Assembly: GCF_019880405.1 (NCBI RefSeq)
Contig: NZ_CP082269.1
Span: 3,038,001 to 3,102,000 of the forward strand
Origin: Enterobacter sp. C2
Lineage (GTDB): Bacteria > Pseudomonadota > Gammaproteobacteria > Enterobacterales > Enterobacteriaceae
Length of the DNA: 64,000 bases
Direction of reading: 5' to 3'
Part shown: piece after piece, positions 50,756 through 59,742 of the stretch
Numbering within the stretch: the first letter of the stretch is position 1
How the letters are laid out: every line of letters starts with the position of its first letter
Program-made: the position numbers and the translations under genes
The notes under the pieces: generated by a model
What the model saw: the letters and a program-made list of their open reading frames with translations, nothing else
What the model was told of the DNA's origin: nothing
Database searches by the model: none

Positions 50756-51559
50756 ATGCATCCAATGCTGACCATCGCCGTGCGCGCAGCGCGCAAGGCG
50801 GGTAATGTAATTGCCAAACACTACGAAACGCCCGACTCTGTTGAAACCAACCAGAAAGGCAGCAATGATTTCGTAACTAACGTTGATAAAGCCGCCGAGG
50901 CCGTGATTATCGACACTATCCGCAAATCTTACCCGCAACATACCATTATCACCGAAGAGTCCGGTGAACACGCAGGCGAAGATCAGGATGTGCAATGGGT
51001 TATCGATCCACTGGATGGCACCACCAATTTTATCAAACGTCTGCCCCACTTCTCGGTCTCAATCGCCGTGCGTATCAAAGGCCGTACCGAAGTTGCCGTG
51101 GTTTACGATCCAATGCGTAACGAACTCTTCACCGCTACCCGCGGCCAGGGCGCACAGCTCAACGGCTACCGCCTGCGCGGCGGCATCGCTCGCGATCTGG
51201 ATGGCACCATCCTGGCGACCGGTTTCCCGTTCAAAGCCAAACAGCATGCCCAGACCTACATCAAGATCGTGGGTAAACTCTTCACCGAGTGCGCTGATTT
51301 CCGCCGCACCGGCTCTGCCGCGCTGGATCTGGCCTACGTTGCCGCTGGCCGCGTAGACGGTTTCTTTGAGATCGGCCTGAAGCCGTGGGATTTCGCCGCA
51401 GGCGAGCTGCTGGTTCGTGAAGCAGGTGGCTTGGTGTGTGACTTCACCGGTAACCACAACTACATGATGAGCGGTAACATCGTCGCCGGTAACCCACGCG
51501 TAGTGAAAGCCATGCTGGCGAACATGCGTGACGAGCTGAGCGAAGCGCTGAAGCGTTAA
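50756..51559 (+). CDS. suhB: Inositol-1-monophosphatase / Nus factor SuhB
   Basis: Mg2+-dependent inositol monophosphatase fold that also works in the Nus antitermination complex on rRNA operons. Metal-binding motifs are IDPLDGTTNF near residue 84 and KPWDFAAGELLVREAGG near 213. 267 aa as in E. coli. Divergent from trmJ. Confidence 0.97.
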   Translation: MHPMLTIAVRAARKAGNVIAKHYETPDSVETNQKGSNDFVTNVDKAAEAVIIDTIRKSYPQHTIITEESGEHAGEDQDVQWVIDPLDGTTNFIKRLPHFSVSIAVRIKGRTEVAVVYDPMRNELFTATRGQGAQLNGYRLRGGIARDLDGTILATGFPFKAKQHAQTYIKIVGKLFTECADFRRTGSAALDLAYVAAGRVDGFFEIGLKPWDFAAGELLVREAGGLVCDFTGNHNYMMSGNIVAGNPRVVKAMLANMRDELSEALKR

Positions 51560-51569
51560 ACATCGCTAA

Positions 51570-51598
51570 CGCCGGATAAGCGCTACGCTTATCCGGCG
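51570..51598. terminator. REP-type hairpin between suhB and the metal transporter gene
   Basis: CGCCGGATAAGCG and CGCTTATCCGGCG form a perfect 13-bp stem with a 3-base loop. It lies between two convergent genes; without a real T-tract it fits a REP unit that also blocks transcription or exonuclease. Confidence 0.7.
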
Positions 51599-51600
51599 AT

Positions 51601-52575
51601 TTAAAACGGCCTCAATCCCCTGCCCACTGGCACCGCACTGAGCCACATCACCACCGCCGCCGTTACCAGAATCACGCCTCCAGCCAAAGCCAGCGTTGAC
51701 CAGCCCACCTGCTGCCACAGCACCGGCGTTTTATTGCCGCCGAGTTTGACCGCCAACCGCCGAAAGCTATGCACCAGCAGCGCCAGGGAAGAGATGGTTA
51801 GCGAAGTGCCTGCCGCCATCGCCATCGCCGATGCCATTCCCCAGCTAAACACGCCGATGACCTTGCTGAACAGCAGGACCATGATCGCCCCAGAGCAGGG
51901 CCGCATCCCCATCGAAAGAATAATCATCAGCCGGGCACGCCAGTCATCGCCGCGCGTGAGCTGCTCCGGCGTGGGCAGATGCTGATGCCCGCAGCCGCAG
52001 TGGGCATCGTGCACATGGTGTGGTGTAAAAGTGGTAAACTTCGGCCTGCGCAAGAGCAGACGCAGCTTGTTCAGCGCCCGCCAGCAGAGCAGGAGTCCCA
52101 GCACGCCCACCAAAGCATAGCTCCCCTTCTCTAACCAGTAGCTGCTCACATGCAGCTGACGGGCAGGCAGCTGGAGCAGGGTCAGAACCACAACCACCAG
52201 CACAATGGCTACCAGCCCCTGTAGCAGCGACGAGGCGAGAGTCAGGCCAATGCTCGACCTCAGTTTTGACGGATGGGTGGCAAGCCAGGTGGTTATCACC
52301 ACTTTACCGTGGCCCGGCCCAAGGGCGTGTAATACCCCATAAAGAAAGCTAAACAGCAGCAGCGCGCCACCCGCCCGGCTCGGATCCGCCGCCACGCCTT
52401 TTAGCAGGGCGCTCATCTGCTGGTTAACCTCCCGCTGCCAGCCCGCGCTCTCCAGCATGACCCGGGGCCAGGCGTGCCACAGCTGAATCCCACCCACCAC
52501 TACACAGAGCAGCAGCAGGGCCAACGGCCAGAGCGCACGCCAGCGGGGCGCGCGTCTTACTGAACTTAGCATCAT
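51601..52575 (-). CDS. NicO/ZevB-like metal transporter
   Basis: A 324-aa membrane protein of the NicO (nickel/cobalt/zinc) family. GVLHALGPGHGKVVITTWL near residue 80 and MGMRPCSGAIMVLL near 225 are the two family signatures. The cytoplasmic loop HHVHDAHCGCGHQHLP is histidine- and cysteine-rich and should bind metal. Its ATG overlaps the upstream stop (ATGATG; GTG at 52584 is also possible). Paired with a DUF1007 protein, it resembles ZevB of Haemophilus zinc uptake. Direction and metal are inferred. Confidence 0.85.
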   Translation of the reverse strand: MMLSSVRRAPRWRALWPLALLLLCVVVGGIQLWHAWPRVMLESAGWQREVNQQMSALLKGVAADPSRAGGALLLFSFLYGVLHALGPGHGKVVITTWLATHPSKLRSSIGLTLASSLLQGLVAIVLVVVVLTLLQLPARQLHVSSYWLEKGSYALVGVLGLLLCWRALNKLRLLLRRPKFTTFTPHHVHDAHCGCGHQHLPTPEQLTRGDDWRARLMIILSMGMRPCSGAIMVLLFSKVIGVFSWGMASAMAMAAGTSLTISSLALLVHSFRRLAVKLGGNKTPVLWQQVGWSTLALAGGVILVTAAVVMWLSAVPVGRGLRPF

Positions 52576-53213
52576 GCCTTGCACTCCAGGGTCACGGTCT
52601 GGGCAAACTGCTTGCCGAGATCCATATCCTCCGGCGGCGCATCCTCTTTATCCAGCGACTGCGCGAAGGCCAGAGTCTCCTCCCCCGGCGTCGGCGTGCG
52701 CAGCTCTGCCTGGCAAAGTTTTTGCAGATCGGCAGAGAGCGTAATATCGCGCTCGCTCTGGTAGGTCATATCGACATAGTAGGTGGGATCGAAGGTGGAA
52801 AAGGTGTAGCGCTGCCCGGCCAGCGGCTGCGGCGTGGCCAGCGGCAGGGTAAAGGTCAGCACGGCCTGGTGATTGACCCGCGACATGCCGTAGTGCGTGG
52901 GCCGATTAAGAAACTTAACCCGCTGCCCGTTATGCCAGACCTCGGTAAAGTAGTGCTGTCCCAGCACGTTGGCCATCACCTCCGCCGCCAGCTTTTTCCA
53001 TACCGGCGATTCCGGCTTAGCGTCGCCAGCGTCATAGAGCAGATCGGCTGAAGTGATCTCATCCATCGTCCAGCGCATATCGAGAGCAACGAGCTGCCCC
53101 TTCGCCACAACCGGCTCGGTTTGCAGACGAATAAAGCTATGGGGATGCGCCAGCGCGGGAAGCGATAAAAACGCGAAAACCAGCGCGCCAGCGTACGGTT
53201 TAACTGTTTGCAT
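52572..53213 (-). CDS. DUF1007 (ZevA-like) periplasmic protein
   Basis: A 213-aa protein with a signal peptide (residues 1-22, ending LPALAHPHSF) and a DUF1007 domain; the HPHSF start of the mature protein is typical of the family and may bind metal. It overlaps the NicO gene by 4 bp, so both are translationally coupled. The pair matches zevAB of Haemophilus influenzae. It stands where E. coli K-12 has yfhR. Confidence 0.85.
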   Translation of the reverse strand: MQTVKPYAGALVFAFLSLPALAHPHSFIRLQTEPVVAKGQLVALDMRWTMDEITSADLLYDAGDAKPESPVWKKLAAEVMANVLGQHYFTEVWHNGQRVKFLNRPTHYGMSRVNHQAVLTFTLPLATPQPLAGQRYTFSTFDPTYYVDMTYQSERDITLSADLQKLCQAELRTPTPGEETLAFAQSLDKEDAPPEDMDLGKQFAQTVTLECKA

Positions 53214-53337
53214 GTGTTCCTTACGAGAAAAATTCTGTGACGCCCCCCGGCATTCCTGAGGGAAAGCCCGACAGCGGGGCTTTCGCCGCCGTATCCTTTA
53301 GCTATTCTTATCGAAACCCCTAACTGGAATCCAGCAG

Positions 53338-54615
53338 ATGACAACCGTAACGATACAGCCATCTGTGCTCTCCAGTTCACAACGCCGCTGTCATGTACTC
53401 CTAATGCTCGCCCTGCCAGGACAAACGGTGACACCAGATATACTCGGCAAGCTGAACAACGTGGACGGCACAATTACCCGGCAAGATATTGCCGATACGG
53501 GTCATGAGATCCAGCGCTACCACCGGCTGAACATTACCGCGCAGCAGGACGGCAGCTACCGCATCGAGGGCGCGGCCCTTGACCAGCGTCTCTGCCTCGT
53601 CCACTGGCTCAAGCGCGCCATTCGTCTCTGCCCCAACTTTGTTAGCGCTCACTTTACCCCGGCGCTAAAAAACGCGCTTAAGCAGCAGGGTATCGCCAGA
53701 ACATTGTATGACGATACTAACCTGCATGCCCTGATTAATCTCTGTTCCCGTCGCCTCGAGCGGCAGTTTGAGCAGCGGGATATTCAGTTCCTCCGCCTCT
53801 ATCTACAATATTGCCTGCTTGCGCACCAGCTGGGCTTTACCCCCGCGTTTGCCCCCTTACAGCAAGCCTGGGCCGAGGCGCGGGCGGAGCATCTGGTCGC
53901 CCATGAGATCATTCGCCACTGGCAGCGCCGGGTCGTGCCGATCCCACACGTGAGCGAGCACCTCTTTCTGACGGTATTGTTTATGCTGCTGCGCACGCCG
54001 GATCCGATCCGCGACAGCCACCAGCAGGATACCCGGTTGCGGGAAGCTATTCACCGCACCATCGAACGCTTTCGCGCCCTCTCCGGGATGGACTTTAGCG
54101 ATGAGCAGGGGCTGACCGATCAGCTCTATATTCACCTGGCGCAGGCGCTGAACCGTAGCCTGTTTGGCATCGGAATCGACGCCAGCCTGACGGAGGAGAT
54201 CAATCTGCTCTATCCCCGGCTGATGCGTACCACCCGTGAGGCGCTGCTCTGTTTTGAAGAGGAGTATAACCTGTGCTTTACCCATGAAGAGGCGGGACTG
54301 GTGGCGGTGATCTTTGGCGCATGGCTGATGCAGGAGAACGATCTGCACGAGAAGCAGGTGGTCCTGCTCACCGACGACGCGCCCGAGCGGGAGCGAGCCA
54401 TTGAAGAGCAGCTGCGTGAGCTGACGCTGCTGCCGCTAAATATCAAGTATCTGCCGCTTGCCACCTTCCAGCAAGAGGGAGCCCCGCGCGAGGCCGCTCT
54501 GATTGTGACCCCTTACGTGACGCCGCTGCCGCTCTTCTCCGCCCCGCTGATCCATGCGGTGATGACCCTGAGCGAGCAGCAGCAGCGACACATTCGCGAC
54601 ATGCTGGAGTCTTAA
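53338..54615 (+). CDS. csiE: Stationary-phase inducible protein CsiE (PRD-containing)
   Basis: A 425-aa protein matching E. coli CsiE. It has two PTS regulation domain-like regions (about 190-310) and a C-terminal EIIB-like segment (EEQLRELTLLPLNIKYLPLA). In E. coli it is induced by sigma-S and cAMP-CRP; its target is unknown. The N-terminus is the least conserved part. Its stop overlaps the convergent hcaT stop by 4 bp. Confidence 0.92.
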   Translation: MTTVTIQPSVLSSSQRRCHVLLMLALPGQTVTPDILGKLNNVDGTITRQDIADTGHEIQRYHRLNITAQQDGSYRIEGAALDQRLCLVHWLKRAIRLCPNFVSAHFTPALKNALKQQGIARTLYDDTNLHALINLCSRRLERQFEQRDIQFLRLYLQYCLLAHQLGFTPAFAPLQQAWAEARAEHLVAHEIIRHWQRRVVPIPHVSEHLFLTVLFMLLRTPDPIRDSHQQDTRLREAIHRTIERFRALSGMDFSDEQGLTDQLYIHLAQALNRSLFGIGIDASLTEEINLLYPRLMRTTREALLCFEEEYNLCFTHEEAGLVAVIFGAWLMQENDLHEKQVVLLTDDAPERERAIEEQLRELTLLPLNIKYLPLATFQQEGAPREAALIVTPYVTPLPLFSAPLIHAVMTLSEQQQRHIRDMLES

Positions 54616-55751
54616 GCCCGGGCGGTAATGCCGGGCCGAACAAACAGCGCGGGCAGCGCGACCAGCGCCATTACCCAGAATACGCCCTGGTGCAGATGCT
54701 GGAACAGGAAGCCGGCAAAAATGGTCATGACCGCGATGCTGCCTCCCATCGCCACCGCCGAGTAGACGGCCTGCAGGCGGATCACCTCGCTCCCCTGGCG
54801 GGCGGCAATATAGCGCATCGCCGCCAGGTGGCAGACGGTAAAGGTTCCACAGTGCAGCACCTGCACCACCAGCAGCCATGGCAGCGCCGTGGTCCAGCCC
54901 ATCAGCGTCCAGCGCACTACGCCGCACACCGCCGACAGCAGGAGCAGATCCCGCGCGCTCCAGCGGCGGAACAGGCGATTGCTCAGGGCGAAGATAATCA
55001 CCTCCGCAACAACGCCCAGCGACCAGAGATAGCCCACCGTTGAGGCGGAGTAGCCCGCCTCCTGCCAGTAGATGGCGCTGAAGCCGTAATAGGCGGCGTG
55101 CGCCCCCTGCAGTAGCGAAACGCAGGCAAGAAAACGCCCGTTCTGACGTATCAGGCTGCGCCATGCGGGCCAGCCGGCGGCGGCCTGCGCCCGGCGCTCC
55201 CCAAGCGGCATCACCGACGGACGCAGCAGCATCCCAAGCAGCATGGAGACACTCCCCAGGGTAAGCATCGCCAGGATCGCCCGGTAGTCGAAGAGGCTCA
55301 CCAGCTTGCCGGTCAGCGCCGAGCCGATCACAAAGGCGACCGATCCCCACAGGCGCACCCGGCCATAGTCCATGACGATCTGCTTTTGCCAGGTATTAGC
55401 CAGCGCGTCGGTGAGCGGCACCAGCGGCGAGAAGAACAGGTTAAAGCCGATGATGATCGCCATCAGCCAGCCAACGTGGTTTCCAGCCCAAAAGGCCAGG
55501 GCAAACAGCAGCGTCAGGAGAGCCAGTACACGCAGGGCGAACACCAGCCGGGAGGGATCGGTGACCCGAGGGGCAATAATCAGGCTGCCGAGAAAGCGGG
55601 CGACCAGCCCTGCGCCGAGCAGCAGGCCGATGGTTTCCGGCGTCAGGCCGGTGCCCTTGAGCCAAACGCTCCAGAAAGGTAAAAAGATGCCGTAGCTGAA
55701 AAAGTAGGTAAAGTAGCTCAGCGCCAGCCAGCGCGTAGAATGCAAAACCAT
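54612..55751 (-). CDS. hcaT: Putative 3-phenylpropionate MFS transporter HcaT
   Basis: A 379-aa MFS protein, the same length as E. coli HcaT, of the LacY/RafB-like branch (TRWLALSYFTYFFSYGIFLP at the start). I chose the ATG at 55751 because it matches the E. coli N-terminus. The hcaR regulator and hcaEFCBD dioxygenase genes that follow in K-12 are missing here, so its role in phenylpropionate uptake is doubtful. Confidence 0.9.
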   Translation of the reverse strand: MVLHSTRWLALSYFTYFFSYGIFLPFWSVWLKGTGLTPETIGLLLGAGLVARFLGSLIIAPRVTDPSRLVFALRVLALLTLLFALAFWAGNHVGWLMAIIIGFNLFFSPLVPLTDALANTWQKQIVMDYGRVRLWGSVAFVIGSALTGKLVSLFDYRAILAMLTLGSVSMLLGMLLRPSVMPLGERRAQAAAGWPAWRSLIRQNGRFLACVSLLQGAHAAYYGFSAIYWQEAGYSASTVGYLWSLGVVAEVIIFALSNRLFRRWSARDLLLLSAVCGVVRWTLMGWTTALPWLLVVQVLHCGTFTVCHLAAMRYIAARQGSEVIRLQAVYSAVAMGGSIAVMTIFAGFLFQHLHQGVFWVMALVALPALFVRPGITARA

Positions 55752-56166
55752 GAATCCCTCCCGTTTTGAAGGCGTTAGTCTGGCGTTAAAACCCCGCAGG
55801 TGCAAGCAAACCCTAAACACCGAGACGGGTTGCCAAAGCGTGAATTTGCTTGTCTCGATTCAGTTCACATATTTGCAACTTGATACACGCTGGAAAAGGG
55901 TAAAACGACGCGAAACCGAGCCTGAGTTACGTTAAATGATAATAAAATGTTAAATATAAGTTATTAAATAATCACTTTTTAACACTAATAGCCATATATA
56001 ACGTAATGTCATTATTGATATTTAACTTAATTTTAACCTAAAAATATCCGTAAATTTACATTTTCGTGCACAGATCACACTTCAAATTTCTGCGATACGT
56101 TTCCCCTTCCCTTCATTGCTAATCTTCCTTTCGTGACATGCCTCGGTCCCTAAAAAAGGTAGAACT
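55752..56166. other. Long AT-rich intergenic region before the sugar operon
   Basis: 415 bp without a credible gene. From about 55930 to 56065 it is extremely AT-rich, rich in TTAA runs, which would suit H-NS binding and a regulated promoter for the downstream ABC operon. A half CRP site (ATCACA) lies near 56075. No -35/-10 pair stands out. Confidence 0.5.
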
Positions 56167-57150
56167 ATGAAATTCAAACTCGCACTGCTCAGCGCAGCCC
56201 TGATTTCTGCATGCATGGTGTCCGGTACGTCGGTTGCAGCGGAGAAGTATGAAATTGCCGTGGTCGCCAAGGTGACCGGCATTCCGTGGTTTAACCGTAT
56301 GGAAACCGGCGTCAACGAGGCGGCGAAAAAGCTCGACGTTAACGCCTACCAGACCGGCCCTTCAACGCCGGATCCGGCCCAGCAGGTGAAGGTGATTGAG
56401 GATCTGATCGCCAAAAACGTTAACGCCATTATCGTGGTGCCGAACGACGCTAAAGTGCTGGAGCCGGTGCTGAAAAAAGCCCGCGATAAAGGCATCGTGG
56501 TGTTGACCCATGAGTCACCGGATCAGCAGATTGGTCAGTGGGATATTGAAACCATCGACAGCGAGAAGTATGCGCAGGCCAACGTCGATGAGCTGGCGAA
56601 AGATATGGGCGGCAAAGGCGGCTACGCTATCTACGTTGGCTCCCTGACGGTGCCGCTGCACAACGCCTGGGCCGATTACGCTATTAAATATCAGAAAGAG
56701 AAATACCCGGATATGTTTGAGGTGACCTCGCGCCTGCCGGTGGCGGAGAGCATCGACAAGTCCTACTCCACGACTCTGGACCTGATGAAAACCTATCCGC
56801 AGATGAAAGGGGTGATCGGCTTCGGCTCCCTCGGCCCTATCGGTGCCGGTCAGGCGGTACAGAAGAAGCGTGCAAAAGAGAAAGTGGCCGTGGTGGGTAT
56901 CGCCATGCCAGCCCAGGCTGCACCTTATTTGATGCGCGGCGATATCAAGAAAGCGCTGCTGTGGGATCCGAAAGATGCAGGCTATGCGCTGGTGACCGTT
57001 GCCGACCAGCTGCTGAAGGGTAAAGAAGTCACGTCAGATCTGACCATCGACGGTTTAGGGAAAGCCGATGTCGACATGGAGAAGAAAGTGATCCGCTTTA
57101 ACAAGATCCTCGAAGTCACTAAAGATAACGCACAGTCGCTCGGTTTCTAA
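56167..57150 (+). CDS. LsrB-like ABC sugar-binding protein
   Basis: A 327-aa periplasmic protein with a signal peptide (residues 1-25, ending SVAAEK) and a two-lobed periplasmic-binding fold of the ribose/AI-2 type (TGIPWFNRMETGVNEAAKKL; AIIVVPNDAKVLEPVL; THESPDQQ). It resembles LsrB/RhaS more than RbsB. Sugar identity cannot be read from the sequence. First gene of a six-gene operon; followed by two hairpins. Confidence 0.9.
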   Translation: MKFKLALLSAALISACMVSGTSVAAEKYEIAVVAKVTGIPWFNRMETGVNEAAKKLDVNAYQTGPSTPDPAQQVKVIEDLIAKNVNAIIVVPNDAKVLEPVLKKARDKGIVVLTHESPDQQIGQWDIETIDSEKYAQANVDELAKDMGGKGGYAIYVGSLTVPLHNAWADYAIKYQKEKYPDMFEVTSRLPVAESIDKSYSTTLDLMKTYPQMKGVIGFGSLGPIGAGQAVQKKRAKEKVAVVGIAMPAQAAPYLMRGDIKKALLWDPKDAGYALVTVADQLLKGKEVTSDLTIDGLGKADVDMEKKVIRFNKILEVTKDNAQSLGF

Positions 57151-57180
57151 GGCTCTCCGCCTACACCAGGGAACCTCAAC

Positions 57181-57236
57181 GCCGGCCGTCTGGCCGGCAC
57201 ACTCGAACAAAACGACTTAAGCGCCCAAACGGGCGC
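57181..57236 (+). promoter_or_regulatory. Two GC-rich hairpins between binding-protein and ATPase genes
   Basis: GCCGGCC-GTCT-GGCCGGC (57181-57198) and GCGCCC-AAAC-GGGCGC (57221-57236) are perfect stems with tetraloops and no T-tract. Such stems between a binding-protein gene and the rest of an ABC operon usually stabilise the upstream mRNA and give excess binding protein. The second sits just before the ATPase ribosome site. Confidence 0.6.
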
Positions 57237-57253
57237 TCGCAGGGGTATTGTCC

Positions 57254-58762
57254 ATGGCCGACACCACCGCATTTATCACTCTTGAGAATATCAGCAAGCA
57301 ATTCCCGGGCGTGCTGGCGCTGGATAACGTGAACCTGACGCTACAGAAAGGTGAAGTTCACTGTCTGGCAGGGCAGAACGGCTGCGGTAAGAGCACCATT
57401 ATTAAAGTGATCTCCGGCGTCTATCACCCGGAAAAAGGGGCGCAGATCCAGCTCGACGGCAAACTGTTCCACCATCTGACGCCACAGCTCTCTGCCCACT
57501 ACGGCATTCAGGTTATCTACCAGGATCTCTCCCTGTTTCCTAACTTCAGCGTGGCCGAAAACATAGCCGTTAACCGCTATCTGCCGGGCGGAGACGTTTG
57601 GGTGCGGCGCGGCGCGATGCGCAAGCAGGCGCTGGCGGCCATGCAGCGGATCGGCGTCAGCATCGATCCCGATAAAAAGGTCGAGAAACTCTCTATTGCC
57701 GACCGTCAGCTGGTGGCGATTTGTCGCGCTATCGCCGCCGATGCCCGGCTGGTGATTATGGATGAACCAACCGCCTCCCTCACCCGCCAGGAGGTAAACG
57801 GCCTGCTACGGGTAGTCAACGAATTGAAAGCCGCCGGGATCTGCGTGGTATTCGTCAGCCACCGCCTCGACGAAGTGATGGAAGTGGCGGATCGCATCAG
57901 CGTCATGCGCGACGGCAAGCTGGTGGGGACGTATCCGGCGAGCCAACTCGACAGCCACGAACTGGCGTTCCTGATGACCGGCCAGCGCTTCCACTACAGC
58001 CCGCTGCCGGAAAAACCGTCTGCCGAGCAGGAGCCGATGCTGGAGCTGCGTAACTTAAGCCGCCGGGGAAAATACCAGAACATCAACCTGTCGCTGCGCA
58101 GCGGTGAGATTGTCTCTATCGTTGGCCTGCTGGGTGCCGGGCGCACTGAGCTGTGTCTGAGCCTGTTCGGTATGACCCACCCGGAGAGCGGAGAGATACG
58201 CATCAACGGCAAGCCGGTCACCCTGCGCAATAACCATGACGCCATTAAGCACGGGATCGGCTACGTCTCAGAGGATCGCCTGACCCAGGGGCTGATCATG
58301 GAGCAATCGATCTACGATAACACCATCGTCACGGTATTCGACAAGCTGCATTCGCGCGGCGGCCTGCTGGATCACGGCAAGGCGAAAAAGCTGGTGGCCG
58401 ATCTGATCGGAAACTTGAATATCAAAGTTTCCGATCCGCATCTGCCGGTGAAAACGCTCTCCGGCGGTAACGCTCAGCGGATCGCCATTGCGAAATGGGT
58501 AGCGACGGATCCGCGTATCCTGATCCTCGACTCCCCCACCGTTGGGGTGGATATCGCCAATAAAGAGGGTATCTACCAGATCGCCCGCGACCTGGCAGAA
58601 CAGGGGATGGCGGTGCTGATGATCTGCGATGAGATCCCGGAAGCCTATTACAACAGCCACCGCGTGCTGGTTATGCGCCGCGGCAAGCTGGTCGCAGAGT
58701 TTAATCCGCATCGCTGTACGGAACAGGAGATTGCTGAAGTGGTTGAGGTGATCCATGAATAA
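57254..58762 (+). CDS. ABC sugar transporter ATPase, double-domain
   Basis: A 502-aa ATPase with two nucleotide-binding domains. Domain 1 has Walker A GQNGCGKST and Walker B RLVIMDEPTAS; domain 2 has the divergent Walker A-like GLLGAGRTEL and signature LSGGNAQRIAIAKW with RILILDSPTVGVD. This is the RbsA/LsrA/AraG class. I chose the ATG at 57254 since AGGGG lies 8 bp before it. Confidence 0.93.
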   Translation: MADTTAFITLENISKQFPGVLALDNVNLTLQKGEVHCLAGQNGCGKSTIIKVISGVYHPEKGAQIQLDGKLFHHLTPQLSAHYGIQVIYQDLSLFPNFSVAENIAVNRYLPGGDVWVRRGAMRKQALAAMQRIGVSIDPDKKVEKLSIADRQLVAICRAIAADARLVIMDEPTASLTRQEVNGLLRVVNELKAAGICVVFVSHRLDEVMEVADRISVMRDGKLVGTYPASQLDSHELAFLMTGQRFHYSPLPEKPSAEQEPMLELRNLSRRGKYQNINLSLRSGEIVSIVGLLGAGRTELCLSLFGMTHPESGEIRINGKPVTLRNNHDAIKHGIGYVSEDRLTQGLIMEQSIYDNTIVTVFDKLHSRGGLLDHGKAKKLVADLIGNLNIKVSDPHLPVKTLSGGNAQRIAIAKWVATDPRILILDSPTVGVDIANKEGIYQIARDLAEQGMAVLMICDEIPEAYYNSHRVLVMRRGKLVAEFNPHRCTEQEIAEVVEVIHE

Positions 58763-59741
58763 CAGACTTTCCCGCCTGGTCGGGCAACATGAGTTCTGGC
58801 TTGGGCTGCTGGTGGTAGCGCTGGCGGTCGGGCTGAGCATCAGCACCGACGAGTTTTTCTCGCTGGGTAACCTGACGGACGTCGCTACCAGCTATGCGAT
58901 CCTCGGGATCCTCGCCTGCGGCCTGTTCGTGGTGCTGATCTCCGGCGGAATCGATATCTCCTTCCCGGCCATGACCGCCATTGCCCAGTATGCGATGGCA
59001 AGCTGGGTGATCGGCCACGGCGGTAACTTTGCCCTCGCGCTGGCTATCGCGATGACCGTCGGGCTGCTGCTCGGGCTGATCAATGGTTTCCTGGTCTACT
59101 GGCTGCGGGTCCCGGCGATTATCATCACCATCGCGACGCTTAACGTCTACTACGGCCTGCTGGTTTACGCCACCAAAGGTACCTGGCTGTACGGCTTCCC
59201 GGACTGGTTTATGAACGGCATCAACTGGCTGTCGTTTACCGCCGCCGACGGCTACGACTACGGCCTGACCCTGCCCTTGCTCTGCCTGGCGGCGGTCATT
59301 CTCTTTACCGCCGTACTGATGAACTTTACCCGCCTCGGTCGCCAGATTTACGCCATGGGCGGCAACCGCGACGCGGCCTCACGTCTGGGGCTGAATCTCG
59401 TGAAGCTGCACTTCTACGTCTACGGCTACATGGGCATTCTCGCCGGGGTCGCCGCCGTGGTGCAGGCGCAGATCACCCAGTCCGTTGCCCCCAACTCGCT
59501 GCTCGGTTATGAGCTGACGGTGCTGGCGGCGGTAGTGCTGGGCGGGACCAGCATGAGCGGTGGACGCGGTACCTTAACCGGCACGCTGCTGGGGGTTGTG
59601 CTGCTGGCGTTTCTGCAAAACGGCCTGACGCTGCTGAGCGTCTCCTCTTACTGGCACACCGTATTCAGCGGCGTCATTATCCTGGTCAGCATCAGCGCCA
59701 CGGCGTGGAATGAAAAACGCAAACTCGCAAGGGAGCTTTAA
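58755..59741 (+). CDS. ABC sugar transporter permease 1
   Basis: A 328-aa BPD_transp_2 permease (RbsC/LsrC/YtfT class) with about 9-10 spans. The motif TRLGRQIYAMGGNRDAASRLGLN is the cytoplasmic coupling loop, and GGTSMSGGRGTLTGTLLGV is the family signature. It overlaps the ATPase by 8 bp. Confidence 0.92.
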   Translation: MNNRLSRLVGQHEFWLGLLVVALAVGLSISTDEFFSLGNLTDVATSYAILGILACGLFVVLISGGIDISFPAMTAIAQYAMASWVIGHGGNFALALAIAMTVGLLLGLINGFLVYWLRVPAIIITIATLNVYYGLLVYATKGTWLYGFPDWFMNGINWLSFTAADGYDYGLTLPLLCLAAVILFTAVLMNFTRLGRQIYAMGGNRDAASRLGLNLVKLHFYVYGYMGILAGVAAVVQAQITQSVAPNSLLGYELTVLAAVVLGGTSMSGGRGTLTGTLLGVVLLAFLQNGLTLLSVSSYWHTVFSGVIILVSISATAWNEKRKLAREL

Positions 59742-59742
59742 G

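Noticed and set aside
56065-56085. Possible CRP site upstream of the sugar operon
   Set aside because: Only the right half (ATCACA) fits; the left half does not resemble TGTGA at N6 spacing.
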